Positions 36,369 to 45,378 of a stretch of 64,000 bases of DNA are shown here, one piece after another. The position numbers and the translations under genes were made by a program. Source of the DNA: Paramesorhizobium deserti (GTDB lineage: Bacteria; Pseudomonadota; Alphaproteobacteria; Rhizobiales; Rhizobiaceae). The notes below the pieces were generated by a model. The model made no database searches and had not been told where the DNA came from. It saw only the letters and a program-made list of their open reading frames with translations. The first letter of the stretch is position 1; each line of letters opens with the position of its first letter. The DNA is taken from contig NZ_LNTU01000040.1 in assembly GCF_001558695.1 (NCBI RefSeq), positions 124,001 to 188,000 on the forward strand, in the 5' to 3' direction.

Positions 36369-37208
36369 ATGCTCGATCTTGTTTCTGGTGACGGCGACGT
36401 CCAGTGGATCGCAAACAGAGGAGGTATTGCTCACTCTATATGGGCGCCGGGTTCGCAAACCTTTGCTGCGAATGTGCATTTAGTGGAGATTTTTCTCGTG
36501 CCCGTTAGCGGGATGGAGTTCAGGATCGGCGGCAATCGGTGGCAGGGCATCGATGTTCAGGCAGGGGGGGTTCTGGTCGTTCCGGCGAATGTTGAGGGTT
36601 TCGCCAGTTGGTCCTCGGTGAAAGAAAGCGCAATCGTCGCTTTGCAGCCTTCCTACCTGCAAGACTTGGCCGCGTGTGAAGCCGAAGCGGTAGAGCCACA
36701 ATGGTCAGCGCCGATCAGGGTCGATGCGTTTGCTCTTGGTATAGCCCAGATAATGAGGGCGGAGTTGATGCGGAAGGAGAGGGCAAGCCTGCACTATCTC
36801 GACGCACTTCTCACGCAACTCGGTGTCCATCTGCTGCGCGCGAACACGCACGACAAGTCGTCAGCAAAGGCAAAAGGCAAGCTCTCAAGCTACAATGCGA
36901 AGCGCGTTCAGGTGTTCATGAAGGAGAACTTGTCACGCAAGCTGACACTGGCCGACCTTGCGGCGATCTGCGATCTCTCCCCCAGCCACTTCGTAAATGC
37001 CTTCAAGGCGACATTTGGGCAGTCGCCTTATCGCTATCTCCTGGGTCTGCGCCTTGCCTATGCCGAAAAGCTCTTAGCCGGACGCAATATGACGATCGTG
37101 CAGGTTGCACATCTCAGCGGGTTCTCGAGCCAGAGCCATCTGACTTCGGCAATGAGCAAATACAAAGGAGAGACGCCGTTTAGGATTCAGGGCCGAACCG
37201 ATAAATAG
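36369..37208 (+). CDS. AraC-family transcriptional regulator
   Basis: A 279-residue regulator. Residues 1-165 form an AraC-type sensor with a cupin-like VPVSGMEFRIGG and VLVVPANVEGF. Residues 170-279 hold the two HTH motifs (TLADLAAICDLSPSHFVNAF and IVQVAHLSGFSSQSHLTSAM). It lies upstream of, and in the same direction as, the adhesin operon, 340 bases away. Regulation of that operon or of the siderophore genes is possible, but the sequence does not decide. Confidence 0.85.
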   Translation: MLDLVSGDGDVQWIANRGGIAHSIWAPGSQTFAANVHLVEIFLVPVSGMEFRIGGNRWQGIDVQAGGVLVVPANVEGFASWSSVKESAIVALQPSYLQDLAACEAEAVEPQWSAPIRVDAFALGIAQIMRAELMRKERASLHYLDALLTQLGVHLLRANTHDKSSAKAKGKLSSYNAKRVQVFMKENLSRKLTLADLAAICDLSPSHFVNAFKATFGQSPYRYLLGLRLAYAEKLLAGRNMTIVQVAHLSGFSSQSHLTSAMSKYKGETPFRIQGRTDK

Positions 37209-37549
37209 CTTCGGTATTCTGGAAACTGCACCACCAGCTTCTGCGAAAGACGCGTCCGAGTTCTCTCCTGGTATCGCCATGGCTCTCGAATTTCAGGAGA
37301 AGCTGAAAAAAGCCGTAAGAATCTGAAATACAGCGGCCGGCAATTCTGGCTTATTTCCGTAGGGTAAGATTGGGATCAATTGCCCCGGGAATGCTGGTTG
37401 GGGCGGTGGTCCTTCTTGCGGGCAGCGGTGAGGCCGGATGTGGAGAGAGGGGATATCGAAGGGATGGGGCTCATGAACGGTCCGGAAGACAGATTGTGGT
37501 TCTGCCTCTTTTGGCCAGCGTTTGACGCTCTGGCGAACAGTCCGCGCGC
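37209..37549. other. Intergenic region before the adhesin operon
   Basis: No gene is supported in these 341 bases. It should contain the adhesin operon promoter; I cannot point to clear -35/-10 elements. Confidence 0.4.
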
Positions 37550-38014
37550 ATGATCCGTGATGTGGCTGCGAACATGCAGCAATCACTTTCCGACGCGGTT
37601 GGCCAGAGGGTGCGGCAAACATTCGAGCTTCTTGAAGCGCGGTACGGAGGCGAACTCCCTGAAGTCAAGCGCGACATGCTGCTTGCCAACTGCATCTACG
37701 GTCTCACGTCCGTGATCCACGCGAACGACGCGCCTGAGGATCATCTGGCGGCGATACGATCCTATCTCGAACAAATCATTCCGGCTGAGCGGGCAGCGAA
37801 GGCGCTCAAGGCTACGCCTGCGTCGGATGACAGCTGGCTCGTCAGCGTGCTTGAGCGCATTGAGGCGATCGGCAAAAAGCACGGTCATGCGCTGCTCGCG
37901 CAAGGCGCCAGTGGCAAAGCCATTCCGTTCATTAACAGAGATGTATCGGCGGCAGGGTCGGCGGAACCCGCTGCCGTCAAAGGCAATGCGGTAGAGGAGG
38001 CACTCACCCGATGA
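37550..38014 (+). CDS. Small helical protein coupled to the adhesin gene
   Basis: A 154-residue, mostly alpha-helical, probably cytosolic protein of unknown family, with no signal peptide or membrane segment. The start is uncertain: no clear ribosome binding site precedes 37550, and an ATG at 37574 is an alternative. Its stop overlaps the adhesin start as ATGA (38011-38014), so it is translationally coupled. Some trimeric autotransporters have dedicated accessory genes next to them; such a role is conceivable but unproven. Confidence 0.65.
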   Translation: MIRDVAANMQQSLSDAVGQRVRQTFELLEARYGGELPEVKRDMLLANCIYGLTSVIHANDAPEDHLAAIRSYLEQIIPAERAAKALKATPASDDSWLVSVLERIEAIGKKHGHALLAQGASGKAIPFINRDVSAAGSAEPAAVKGNAVEEALTR

Positions 38015-41000
38015 CGACGCCCTTGCAAGGAAAGACCAATCGGCGCGAGCCGGCGTGTTTGACAGGAAGCCGGGTTGGGGGCGCGGACGGGAGCGGTCGG
38101 TCGCATCGCCGCCGGTTGATGGCGGTGATGCGGATGGCGCATCGCGTGCTTGGGATAAAGCGAAGTGGGTTGGGGCTCGGCACATTCGGCTTCGGCGGCC
38201 TGACCGCGATCGTCGCGTTCAGCTTTTCCGCGCCGGCGCAGGCGCAATACCAGGCCGGGGGCGGTTCGGCGACGGCCAGCGGCTCCATCGCCATCGGCAT
38301 GTCGGCGGGGGCTTCCAATCTCAACGCCGTTGCGATCGGGACCCGATCCGTCTCGTCATCGCAATATACGGTGGCGATCGGCCAGGATGCGCAGGCGACA
38401 GGCCCCGGGGGGGCAGTGGCGTTGGGCGCAGGCGCTATCTCGAATAACATCAATTCAGTCGCGATCGGTGTCAACGCCCAAGCCACTGGCCCAGGGGGCA
38501 GCGCGCTGGGCACCGCCTCCCTGGCTTCGGGAGGAAACGCCACCGCAGTCGGTGTCGGCGCCACGGCCAGCAATTCCTATGCCTGGGCCGGAGGCTACGG
38601 TTCCGTCGCCAGCGGCCTCAATTCCTTCGCCGGCGGTCGGGGGGCGGCTGCCAGCCAGCAGAATGCTGTCGCCATCGGCTTCCAGTCGGTCGCGTCGGCG
38701 GTCAACGCCATCAATATCGGCGGGCGCACTCTTGCGGGGGGAGGCGCCCTCGCGGAGAGCGCCATCGGCATCGGCACGGATGTGACGGCGTCTCAGGTCG
38801 ATGCCATTGCAATGGGGCGCGCCAGCCAGGCGACGGGCCTTGCCGCCGTCGCCGTCGGCAATGCGGCTCGGGCGACAGGGAACAGCGCGCTTGCGCTCGG
38901 CGTGCAAGCGGTTGCCGTCGGCGGCAGTACGGTTGCCGTCGGTCAGGGCGCTGGCGCCGGTTCGACCACTGGCAATGCCAGTTCCGTTGCGGTCGGCGTC
39001 GCGGCCGGGACGCTCGTCAGCGGCGGGCAGAACTCCGCTGTCGGCGGAGGTATCCCAAGCGTCCTGAGAGGCGCCGGCTCCGGCGTCAGCGGAGCACGCA
39101 ACGTCGCCATGGGAACTGGCGACGGTTCAGTCACTTATGACGGCGCGCTCGCGGCTTCGGCGGGCAATCTGGTGACGGGCAGCGACAATATCGCCATCGG
39201 CACCAATGCGGGTATCGGCGTTGGCAGCAATGCAACGACCTCGATCGGCTACAATGCCATGGCGACCGCCAACAATACAATCGCGGTTGGTCCTCAGGCG
39301 AATGCTACGGGGGTAAATTCAGCAGCGCTCGGCAATGTCGCCAATGCTTCGGCCGACTTCGCGCTGGCCTTGGGCAATTCGGCCGTGTCGAGTGGCTTCG
39401 GTTCCGTTGCGGCTGGTTCGGGAGCACAGAGCACGGCCGTCTCCTCGGTGGCGGTCGGTAATAATGCAGCCGCAACTGCCGCGAATACGGTAGCGGTTGG
39501 CCTGGGCGCGGCTGCAGACTCAGCCGATGCGGTGGCCATCGGCACGAATGCGAGGGCAACGGGCGGCAAGGCGGTCTCCATCGGTTCCGGAAATATTGCC
39601 AGCGGGGACGGCGCGGTGGCGATCGGCGATCCCAACACCGCCTTCGGGGACGGCGCGATCGCGCAGGGCAAGGACAACACCGCGAATGGCAACGGCTCGG
39701 TCGCGATGGGCAACACCAACATGGTCGGCGGCGGCGGTCAGGCGGTCAGTACCCCTGGAACGGCGGCGCAGGGCGCGGTCGGCATCGGCTATCAGAACAC
39801 CGTGATCGGCCAGGGCTCGGTCGCGATCGGCAGCACCAGTAGCGCGCTGGCGGCCGGCGCGGTCGCCTTCGGCGACACCGCGGTCGCTAACAATGCCGGC
39901 GACGTGGCTCTCGGTTCGGGTTCGGTTACCGCCGTGGCCGTCGGTACCCCAAGCGCCACTATCAATGGGACAACCTACAATTTCGAGGGCATCAATCCGA
40001 CCTCGACGGTCAGCGTCGGTGCTCCGGGCGCGGAACGCACCATCACCAATGTGGCGGCGGGCCGCATTTCCGACACCTCGACCGATGCCGTCAACGGGTC
40101 ACAGCTCTTTGCGACCAATCAGGCGATCACCGCAGTCGGGGGCGACCTTGACACGCTCGGCATGAGCGTATCGACGGCACTCGGCGGTACGTCGGTCTAT
40201 GATCCAACTACCAATCAGGTGACCGCAGGGCTTGCGGTCGGCAGCACGACCTATAACAGCGTGCAGTCCGCCCTGAGCGCCGTAAGCAGCACGGCTTCAG
40301 CCGGCTGGAACCTGCAGGCGAACGGCGATGCCGCCACGAATGTCACCCCCGGCGGGACGGTGCAGCTCCTCAGCGGGCAGAACATTGCGATCACGCGCAG
40401 CGGAACGGATGTCACGATTGCCACGACGCCGGCCCTCACAGCCGACAGCCTGACGCTGTCGAGCGGGCAGGTGTTCAACGCCTCCGGCCTTGATATGAAC
40501 GGCACGGGCATCACGGGCCTTCTGCCCGGAACGATTTCCTCGACTTCGACAGAGGCGGTCAACGGCTCCCAGCTCTACGGCGTGTCCCTGAGCATCGCCA
40601 ATATTCTCGGCGGCGGCGCCATCGTGAACCCCGACGGCAGCGTCAGCAATCCATCCTACACGATCGCTGGCAATACCTACACCACGATAGGAGATGCCTT
40701 CACCGCCGTTCACAACAATCTGACCACCTTTGACGATGCCATCAACGGTGGCGGCATCAAATATTTCCATGCCAATTCGACCCTCGCGGATTCAAGCGCC
40801 GTGGGCACCGATTCGGTCGCCATTGGCCCGCAGAGCATCTCAACCGGCAACAACAGCCTCGCCGCTGGCTTGAACGCCCAGGCGAGCGCCGATGGTTCGC
40901 TGGCCATCGGCCAGAACACGCAATCGTCGGTGCTCGGGTCCGTGGCATTGGGTTCGGAATCCGTGGCCGACCGCGCTGTCGCACCAATTTCCGGCAGCAT

Positions 41001-42297
41001 CATCTCAGGTACGAGTATCGTTCCCTACAATACGACTGACAAAGCCCTGCTCGGGGCGGTCTCGGTGGGTAACTCCACGTCCTACCGGCAGATCACGAAT
41101 GTTGCAGACGGCACCGAGGACCAGGATGCGGTCACCCTTCGTCAGTTGAAGGGGGCGCTGACCTCATTCGCGGTAACGCCCACCGAGTATTTCCATGCCA
41201 ATTCCACGGCCTCGGATTCCCTTGCGGTTGGCATGGATTCGGTGGCGATCGGCCCGCGCACAACGGTCAATGGCGATAATGGCATCGGCATGGGTAATGG
41301 CGCCATCGTTCAGATGACGGCACCAGGCGGCGTCGCCATCGGCCAGAACTCGACCGTCAATCTGGCTGACGGCATAGCACTCGGCACGAATGCAACGTCG
41401 AATGGCATCCAGGCAACGGCACTTGGCGCAGGCGCCACGGCCAACGAACCGGGCAGCGTAGCTCTTGGTGCAGGCTCGACAACCGCCGCCGCTGTCGCGA
41501 CCACCGGTACCACCATCAATAACGTGAACTACACCTTCGCGGGCACCGCTCCGACGAGCACGGTCAGCGTGGGGGATGTCGGCAACGAGCGTACGATCAC
41601 CAATGTCGCGGCGGGCCGGATCAGCGCCACCTCCACGGACGCGGTTAACGGCAGTCAGCTCTACGCGACCAACCAGGCGGTCGACAGCCTGGGTAGCCAG
41701 ATAGGAAGTATCGGGCAGACCGCCGCCAATTCGGTGCAGTATGATACGATCATCAGTTCCGACGGGTCAGTCACCAAGACCAACAACATTACATTGCAGG
41801 GCGGTGACCCGAATGCTCCCGTGTTGATCCGCAATGTCGCGGCGGGCGTGGAAGACAACGATGCGGTCAACGTCAAGCAATTCAACGACGGAATGGCGAC
41901 GACATTGGCGTCGTCGAAGTCCTATACGAACGACCAGGTAAGCTTGGCGGTCGATAACGCAAAGACCTATACCGACCAGGTGGCCGGAAACACCCTGCAG
42001 CAGGCCAATGACTACACCGATTCCAGGCTCAGCCAGCTCAATATGGACATAGGCGATATCCGGAAGGAGGCGCGCCAGGCCGCGGCGGTCGGTTTGGCTG
42101 CGGCGTCCCTGCGCTACGACGATCGGCCGGGCAAGCTCAGCGTGGCGGTCGGCGGCGGTTATTGGCGCAATGAGGGGGCGGTTGCATTCGGCGCTGGTTA
42201 TACCAGCGAGAACGGTCGCGTCCGCGCAAATGTGTCCGGCACGACCGCAGGCGGCGCATGGGGCGTTGGGGCAGGCCTCAGCGTAACCTTGAACTGA
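38011..42297 (+). CDS. Trimeric autotransporter adhesin (YadA/Hia type)
   Basis: A 1428-residue secreted adhesin. A long N-terminal extension (about 70 residues, ending AFSFSAPAQA) acts as signal peptide. Residues 80-650 are YadA-like head repeats, dozens of AxAIGxxAxA/SxAxG units. Neck motifs NVAAGRISDTSTDAVNGSQL (about 680) and a close copy (about 1195) join stalk and further head segments; EDQDAVTLRQL and EDNDAVNVKQF are shorter necks. The C-terminal 70-90 residues (from RKEARQAAAVGLAAASLRY) form the YadA membrane anchor. The last residue is Asn rather than the usual aromatic. It should mediate attachment to host cells or biofilm. Confidence 0.93.
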   Translation: MTTPLQGKTNRREPACLTGSRVGGADGSGRSHRRRLMAVMRMAHRVLGIKRSGLGLGTFGFGGLTAIVAFSFSAPAQAQYQAGGGSATASGSIAIGMSAGASNLNAVAIGTRSVSSSQYTVAIGQDAQATGPGGAVALGAGAISNNINSVAIGVNAQATGPGGSALGTASLASGGNATAVGVGATASNSYAWAGGYGSVASGLNSFAGGRGAAASQQNAVAIGFQSVASAVNAINIGGRTLAGGGALAESAIGIGTDVTASQVDAIAMGRASQATGLAAVAVGNAARATGNSALALGVQAVAVGGSTVAVGQGAGAGSTTGNASSVAVGVAAGTLVSGGQNSAVGGGIPSVLRGAGSGVSGARNVAMGTGDGSVTYDGALAASAGNLVTGSDNIAIGTNAGIGVGSNATTSIGYNAMATANNTIAVGPQANATGVNSAALGNVANASADFALALGNSAVSSGFGSVAAGSGAQSTAVSSVAVGNNAAATAANTVAVGLGAAADSADAVAIGTNARATGGKAVSIGSGNIASGDGAVAIGDPNTAFGDGAIAQGKDNTANGNGSVAMGNTNMVGGGGQAVSTPGTAAQGAVGIGYQNTVIGQGSVAIGSTSSALAAGAVAFGDTAVANNAGDVALGSGSVTAVAVGTPSATINGTTYNFEGINPTSTVSVGAPGAERTITNVAAGRISDTSTDAVNGSQLFATNQAITAVGGDLDTLGMSVSTALGGTSVYDPTTNQVTAGLAVGSTTYNSVQSALSAVSSTASAGWNLQANGDAATNVTPGGTVQLLSGQNIAITRSGTDVTIATTPALTADSLTLSSGQVFNASGLDMNGTGITGLLPGTISSTSTEAVNGSQLYGVSLSIANILGGGAIVNPDGSVSNPSYTIAGNTYTTIGDAFTAVHNNLTTFDDAINGGGIKYFHANSTLADSSAVGTDSVAIGPQSISTGNNSLAAGLNAQASADGSLAIGQNTQSSVLGSVALGSESVADRAVAPISGSIISGTSIVPYNTTDKALLGAVSVGNSTSYRQITNVADGTEDQDAVTLRQLKGALTSFAVTPTEYFHANSTASDSLAVGMDSVAIGPRTTVNGDNGIGMGNGAIVQMTAPGGVAIGQNSTVNLADGIALGTNATSNGIQATALGAGATANEPGSVALGAGSTTAAAVATTGTTINNVNYTFAGTAPTSTVSVGDVGNERTITNVAAGRISATSTDAVNGSQLYATNQAVDSLGSQIGSIGQTAANSVQYDTIISSDGSVTKTNNITLQGGDPNAPVLIRNVAAGVEDNDAVNVKQFNDGMATTLASSKSYTNDQVSLAVDNAKTYTDQVAGNTLQQANDYTDSRLSQLNMDIGDIRKEARQAAAVGLAAASLRYDDRPGKLSVAVGGGYWRNEGAVAFGAGYTSENGRVRANVSGTTAGGAWGVGAGLSVTLN
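39961..40135 (+). repeat. Internal adhesin repeat, copy 1
   Basis: It encodes the FEGINPTSTVSVG to VNGSQLFATNQA unit. It is closely similar to 41515-41683, both spanning a head-neck transition. Confidence 0.75.
41515..41683 (+). repeat. Internal adhesin repeat, copy 2
   Basis: It encodes FAGTAPTSTVSVG to VNGSQLYATNQA, matching 39961-40135. Such copies can recombine and change adhesin length. Confidence 0.75.
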
Positions 42298-42310
42298 GGA
42301 TCGGAACGGC

Positions 42311-42964
42311 ATGAGCAAGTGGCGGGCTCCCGCATATCCGGAAAGCTCACGCTTATCCCCAGCACTTGTCGCAGTCATGTGCAGAGGACATCGAGCCGGC
42401 ACAAGGCGACTTGTGCTTCTTGCAGGAGGGGTTTCCATTCTTCTGGTTGGCGGTTCATATGCCGCCAGCCAGGAAATGGCGGCCTACAGAATAAAGCCGT
42501 CGGAGGTGGCGGTGCCGCAAGGTGTTCCGCTGGGCAGCTATCGGCGGATCATCCGCCCCTTCGAAAACTGGGACCTCATCTGCGATGAGGACCTTCAGGC
42601 CAGGCGCAGGGTATGCAACATCAGCCAGTCCTTCATCGATCAGAAAAGCGAACTCGTGTTCAGCTGGTCCCTGGCTGCCGATGAAAAGGGTAAGCCCTTC
42701 ATGATCTTGCGCGCGCCCTCACAACTTGGCACGGGGAGCAAGATCTCCCTCGGGTTTGCCGGACGGAAAAAGCCCGTGGATGTCCAGTTAAACGCATGCG
42801 ACAGCACAATCTGCCTCAGCTATCTGCCCCTTGGTCCGATCATGCGGCAGCAGATTGAAAGCGAGGCCAGCGTCAATATTTCCTATTCCATCCCGTCGGG
42901 AGCAAACGTCAGCCTTGATGCCCCGATGAAAGGCCTCAAGGCCGCACTGTCGGCCATCAATTAG
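42311..42964 (+). CDS. Invasion-associated locus B (IalB) family protein
   Basis: A 217-residue secreted or anchored protein; hydrophobic segment LVLLAGGVSILLVGGSYAA near residues 34-52. The IalB domain follows, with RRIIRPFENWDLICDE, RRVCNISQSF and NACDSTICLSYLPL; the conserved cysteines that form disulfides are present. IalB proteins in alphaproteobacteria are periplasmic or surface proteins, linked in Bartonella to red-cell invasion, but are common in non-pathogens. It lies 13 bases after the adhesin gene, in the same operon. Confidence 0.85.
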   Translation: MSKWRAPAYPESSRLSPALVAVMCRGHRAGTRRLVLLAGGVSILLVGGSYAASQEMAAYRIKPSEVAVPQGVPLGSYRRIIRPFENWDLICDEDLQARRRVCNISQSFIDQKSELVFSWSLAADEKGKPFMILRAPSQLGTGSKISLGFAGRKKPVDVQLNACDSTICLSYLPLGPIMRQQIESEASVNISYSIPSGANVSLDAPMKGLKAALSAIN

Positions 42965-42975
42965 AAAGAAAACAA

Positions 42976-43689
42976 ATGACCCGCCAATCCATTCAGGACC
43001 GGATACTGACCGCCTCAGAGAACTCGGCGCCGGGCGAGCTGCTGGCAGAACCGCCACTGGCGCCTCGGCCAGCCTGGCGGGCTGCGCGATATATCGCGCT
43101 TGCCGGGGCGTTCGCAGTCGTGGTCGCGGGCGCAGTTGTCCTCTCGTTCCGTTTCTATCCGGCGCTAGGGGAATTCGTTGCGGGCACAGCTTCGGCACAA
43201 TCACAAGCACCCGCTGAAGACAAGCCAGGAGAGGCCGGCGCTGGCGCAGCCGCCCAGACGCCTTTTCAGAAGCATGCCAGTCAGGCAGGTATACGGACCT
43301 GCGCCAACGTCTTCGCCGCGCTCGGGCAGGCGTTGACCCTTGGCACGACCTATACCGAGCAAACGCAGTGGAACACCTCATCGCCCGATACGCATCCGGT
43401 GCAGGCCATCGCCGGAATGACCTATGACCTGCCCGATTACAAGGCGCAGGCCGCGGGTGTGGTGTTCGCTTCACCGGTAGGTAAGAGCTGCGAAGGTGGC
43501 TTCGTGCGGGTGGCGCCATTCCAGAAGACCTGCCAGGAAGTCATGCAAACGCTTCCGAAAGGAAGCGTCCTGGCGGATAACCTTTCCAACACGATGCTTT
43601 TCAATCTGGCCAACGATGGCGGCCAGGCTCTTCTGGTTCCAACCGGAAACAGCTGCGTTGTCGTCTCGGTGGCCAGACTGGCGGGATAA
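42976..43689 (+). CDS. Membrane-anchored protein of unknown function
   Basis: A 237-residue protein with a cytosolic N-terminal tail of about 36 residues, one membrane segment (YIALAGAFAVVVAGAVVLSF), a low-complexity linker rich in Ala/Glu/Pro, and a periplasmic C-terminal domain of about 145 residues with four Cys (CANVF, SCEGGF, TCQEVM, SCVVVS) likely paired as disulfides. I do not recognise the family. It is 11 bases after the IalB gene and belongs to the adhesin operon. Confidence 0.7.
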   Translation: MTRQSIQDRILTASENSAPGELLAEPPLAPRPAWRAARYIALAGAFAVVVAGAVVLSFRFYPALGEFVAGTASAQSQAPAEDKPGEAGAGAAAQTPFQKHASQAGIRTCANVFAALGQALTLGTTYTEQTQWNTSSPDTHPVQAIAGMTYDLPDYKAQAAGVVFASPVGKSCEGGFVRVAPFQKTCQEVMQTLPKGSVLADNLSNTMLFNLANDGGQALLVPTGNSCVVVSVARLAG

Positions 43690-43736
43690 AAACCGGAATG
43701 CCGGATATTGACCGGCATCAGCTTGGGAGTACGAAT

Positions 43737-44204
43737 ATGCCGATAAACCGTTATCTCTGGTTCGTCCTGATCGCCATCTTTGTCGGCCTTCCGATCGGAA
43801 ATGCCGCGGATTTGGTGACCTCGCCGCCTGAACCTGCCGGTGAGGAAAAGGGCATATGGGGAGCGATAGCCTTTTCGCGTGCAGATGGACGGCACGGCTT
43901 CTTTTGGGGTGCCGACAAACGAAAGGAAGCCGAAGATGCCGCGCTCGAGCATTGCGGGAATGCGAAAGGTCGGGCTTGCAGCGTAGTTAAAGTATTCCGC
44001 AATCATCGCCACTGGGACGATGACGACGGTACGGGCTTTCCGTATGAGCATTGCGCGGCCCTTTCGGTAGGTAATGTTCGAGCGGAAACACCGTTCTGGG
44101 GTGCCGCATCGGCAACAACGCGTCGTGAAGCTGAGCAGCAGGCAATGAGTCTCTGCGGGGGCGAGGGGAAGCAGTGCAAGATCCGTGAATGGGTCTGCAC
44201 CTAA
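43737..44204 (+). CDS. DUF4189 domain secreted protein
   Basis: A 155-residue protein starting at 43737 (MPINRYLWF), with GGGAG upstream. A signal peptide ends GLPIGNAA. The DUF4189 domain has IWGAIAFS...HGFFWGADKRKEAEDAALEHC, then a second half-repeat FWGAASATTRREAEQQAMSLC; each half carries the paired Cys of the family. Function of DUF4189 is unknown. It is the last gene of the adhesin operon. Confidence 0.8.
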   Translation: MPINRYLWFVLIAIFVGLPIGNAADLVTSPPEPAGEEKGIWGAIAFSRADGRHGFFWGADKRKEAEDAALEHCGNAKGRACSVVKVFRNHRHWDDDDGTGFPYEHCAALSVGNVRAETPFWGAASATTRREAEQQAMSLCGGEGKQCKIREWVCT

Positions 44205-44758
44205 TCGCATAGTGCCTGCCGATATTTTCTGGTTTCCAGCAATTATCTATGTGCTCGTTTGGCTTGTAAGGTCAGGTTGAGAGCGCTTCTTGTTCCTTGG
44301 ACCGGGTTATTTCATGGTTTGCTGAAACACGGGCATCGATTGAAGGGCAATGCCGGTTTCTTCATCCTGGCCAAGACCCGGCACAATAAGCTCCCGCCAG
44401 CGTGCCGGGTCTCATCCGGGCTGCTTGTCATCACGCGTGGTCTTAGCCGGACGACATGGTTCCGGCGAATGGTAATACTGACGTTGCCCCCGGAGAGGTT
44501 GGACAGGGTAGCGTTATCTATTGCCCCTCTGTTTGGCCTACAGATCGCGCGGGAACAGTTTGAGGCACGGCAGGCCGCGAATTGGCGCCGCACGCAGATC
44601 ATGACGGCATTTGCCGGGCCGAAAAGAGATTGGACGGCCCTACGAGATCTCCACGCTTTATGGCCAGAAGGCGCTTCGTGGCAAAGAAGCGCTCGCGAAT
44701 GCGGTCACGAACTTGCTGGACCGTTCACTGAACCGACGCCGACCGTCGTGCCGCCCTC
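44205..44758. other. Intergenic region, nothing firm
   Basis: About 550 bases. A 175-residue open frame (44259-44786) lacks a ribosome binding site and recognisable domains and runs into the cytochrome gene on the other strand, so I do not call it. No clear terminator stem was found. Confidence 0.45.
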
Positions 44759-45217
44759 CTATTGCGCGCCAACGCCTTCCAGATAGGTGATGATCGCGGC
44801 GCGCTGTTCCGCGTTGGGGATGCTCACAGTCATTGTCGTTCCCCGGACCATTTGGCGGGGTGATGTGAGAAATGTATCGAGCGCCTGGCGGTCCCAGACG
44901 ACGCCGGACTCTCGCATTGCCGCCGAATAGCGTGCTCCTTCGACGCTGCCGGCCGTTCGGCCGATTATGCCGGACAGATGCGGGCCGGCTCTGTTCTGCC
45001 CGGCCTCCATGGCGTGACACGTGCCGCAGCGTTGGCGGAAAAGCCGCTCGCCGTCGGCTTGTTGGGCGGAAGCGGCATCCGGCAACAGCAGCCCCGCGAC
45101 TGTCAACAATGCGGCCATTGGCATGCGTGGACGCGAGAGACACTTGATCGTCAGGGCTGCGGCCGCATTCCGGAAGAGAACGATGTGGACGCGAGTGATG
45201 ACGTGGGAATGGTTCAT
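44759..45217 (-). CDS. Class I cytochrome c, periplasmic
   Basis: A 152-residue protein. The start at 45217 follows AAAGGTGATCTC; a later ATG at 45124 would give a standard signal peptide (MPMAALLTVAGLLLPDAASA). The haem motif is CGTCH, with GPHLSGIIGRTAG downstream and a distal Met in the MVRGTTMTV region, like cytochrome c550/c2 proteins. It is convergent with the adhesin operon and on the same strand as the two-component genes. It may accept electrons from the sox/molybdenum system encoded nearby (inference). Confidence 0.85.
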   Translation of the reverse strand: MNHSHVITRVHIVLFRNAAAALTIKCLSRPRMPMAALLTVAGLLLPDAASAQQADGERLFRQRCGTCHAMEAGQNRAGPHLSGIIGRTAGSVEGARYSAAMRESGVVWDRQALDTFLTSPRQMVRGTTMTVSIPNAEQRAAIITYLEGVGAQ

Positions 45218-45378
45218 GAGATCACCTTTATGGTTGGGGGAGGATTTCGCTTCGACGCTGGCTGGCCATCCCTCATCGCTGGGTGTGCGGAGGACGGCAG
45301 GGAAATAGCAATCTAGCGGCCGGCTTTACTCGCTTTGGCGATTTCTAAGGGTCGGCTGCATGTTCCACAGGAGTGGCT

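Noticed and set aside
38280-39900. Repetitive GC-rich track considered as CRISPR or tandem repeat array
   Set aside because: The periodicity is that of YadA-type head repeats in a coding frame; units vary and there are no spacers.
44259-44786. Plus-strand 175-residue frame
   Set aside because: No ribosome binding site or domain and it overlaps the 3' end of the cytochrome c gene.
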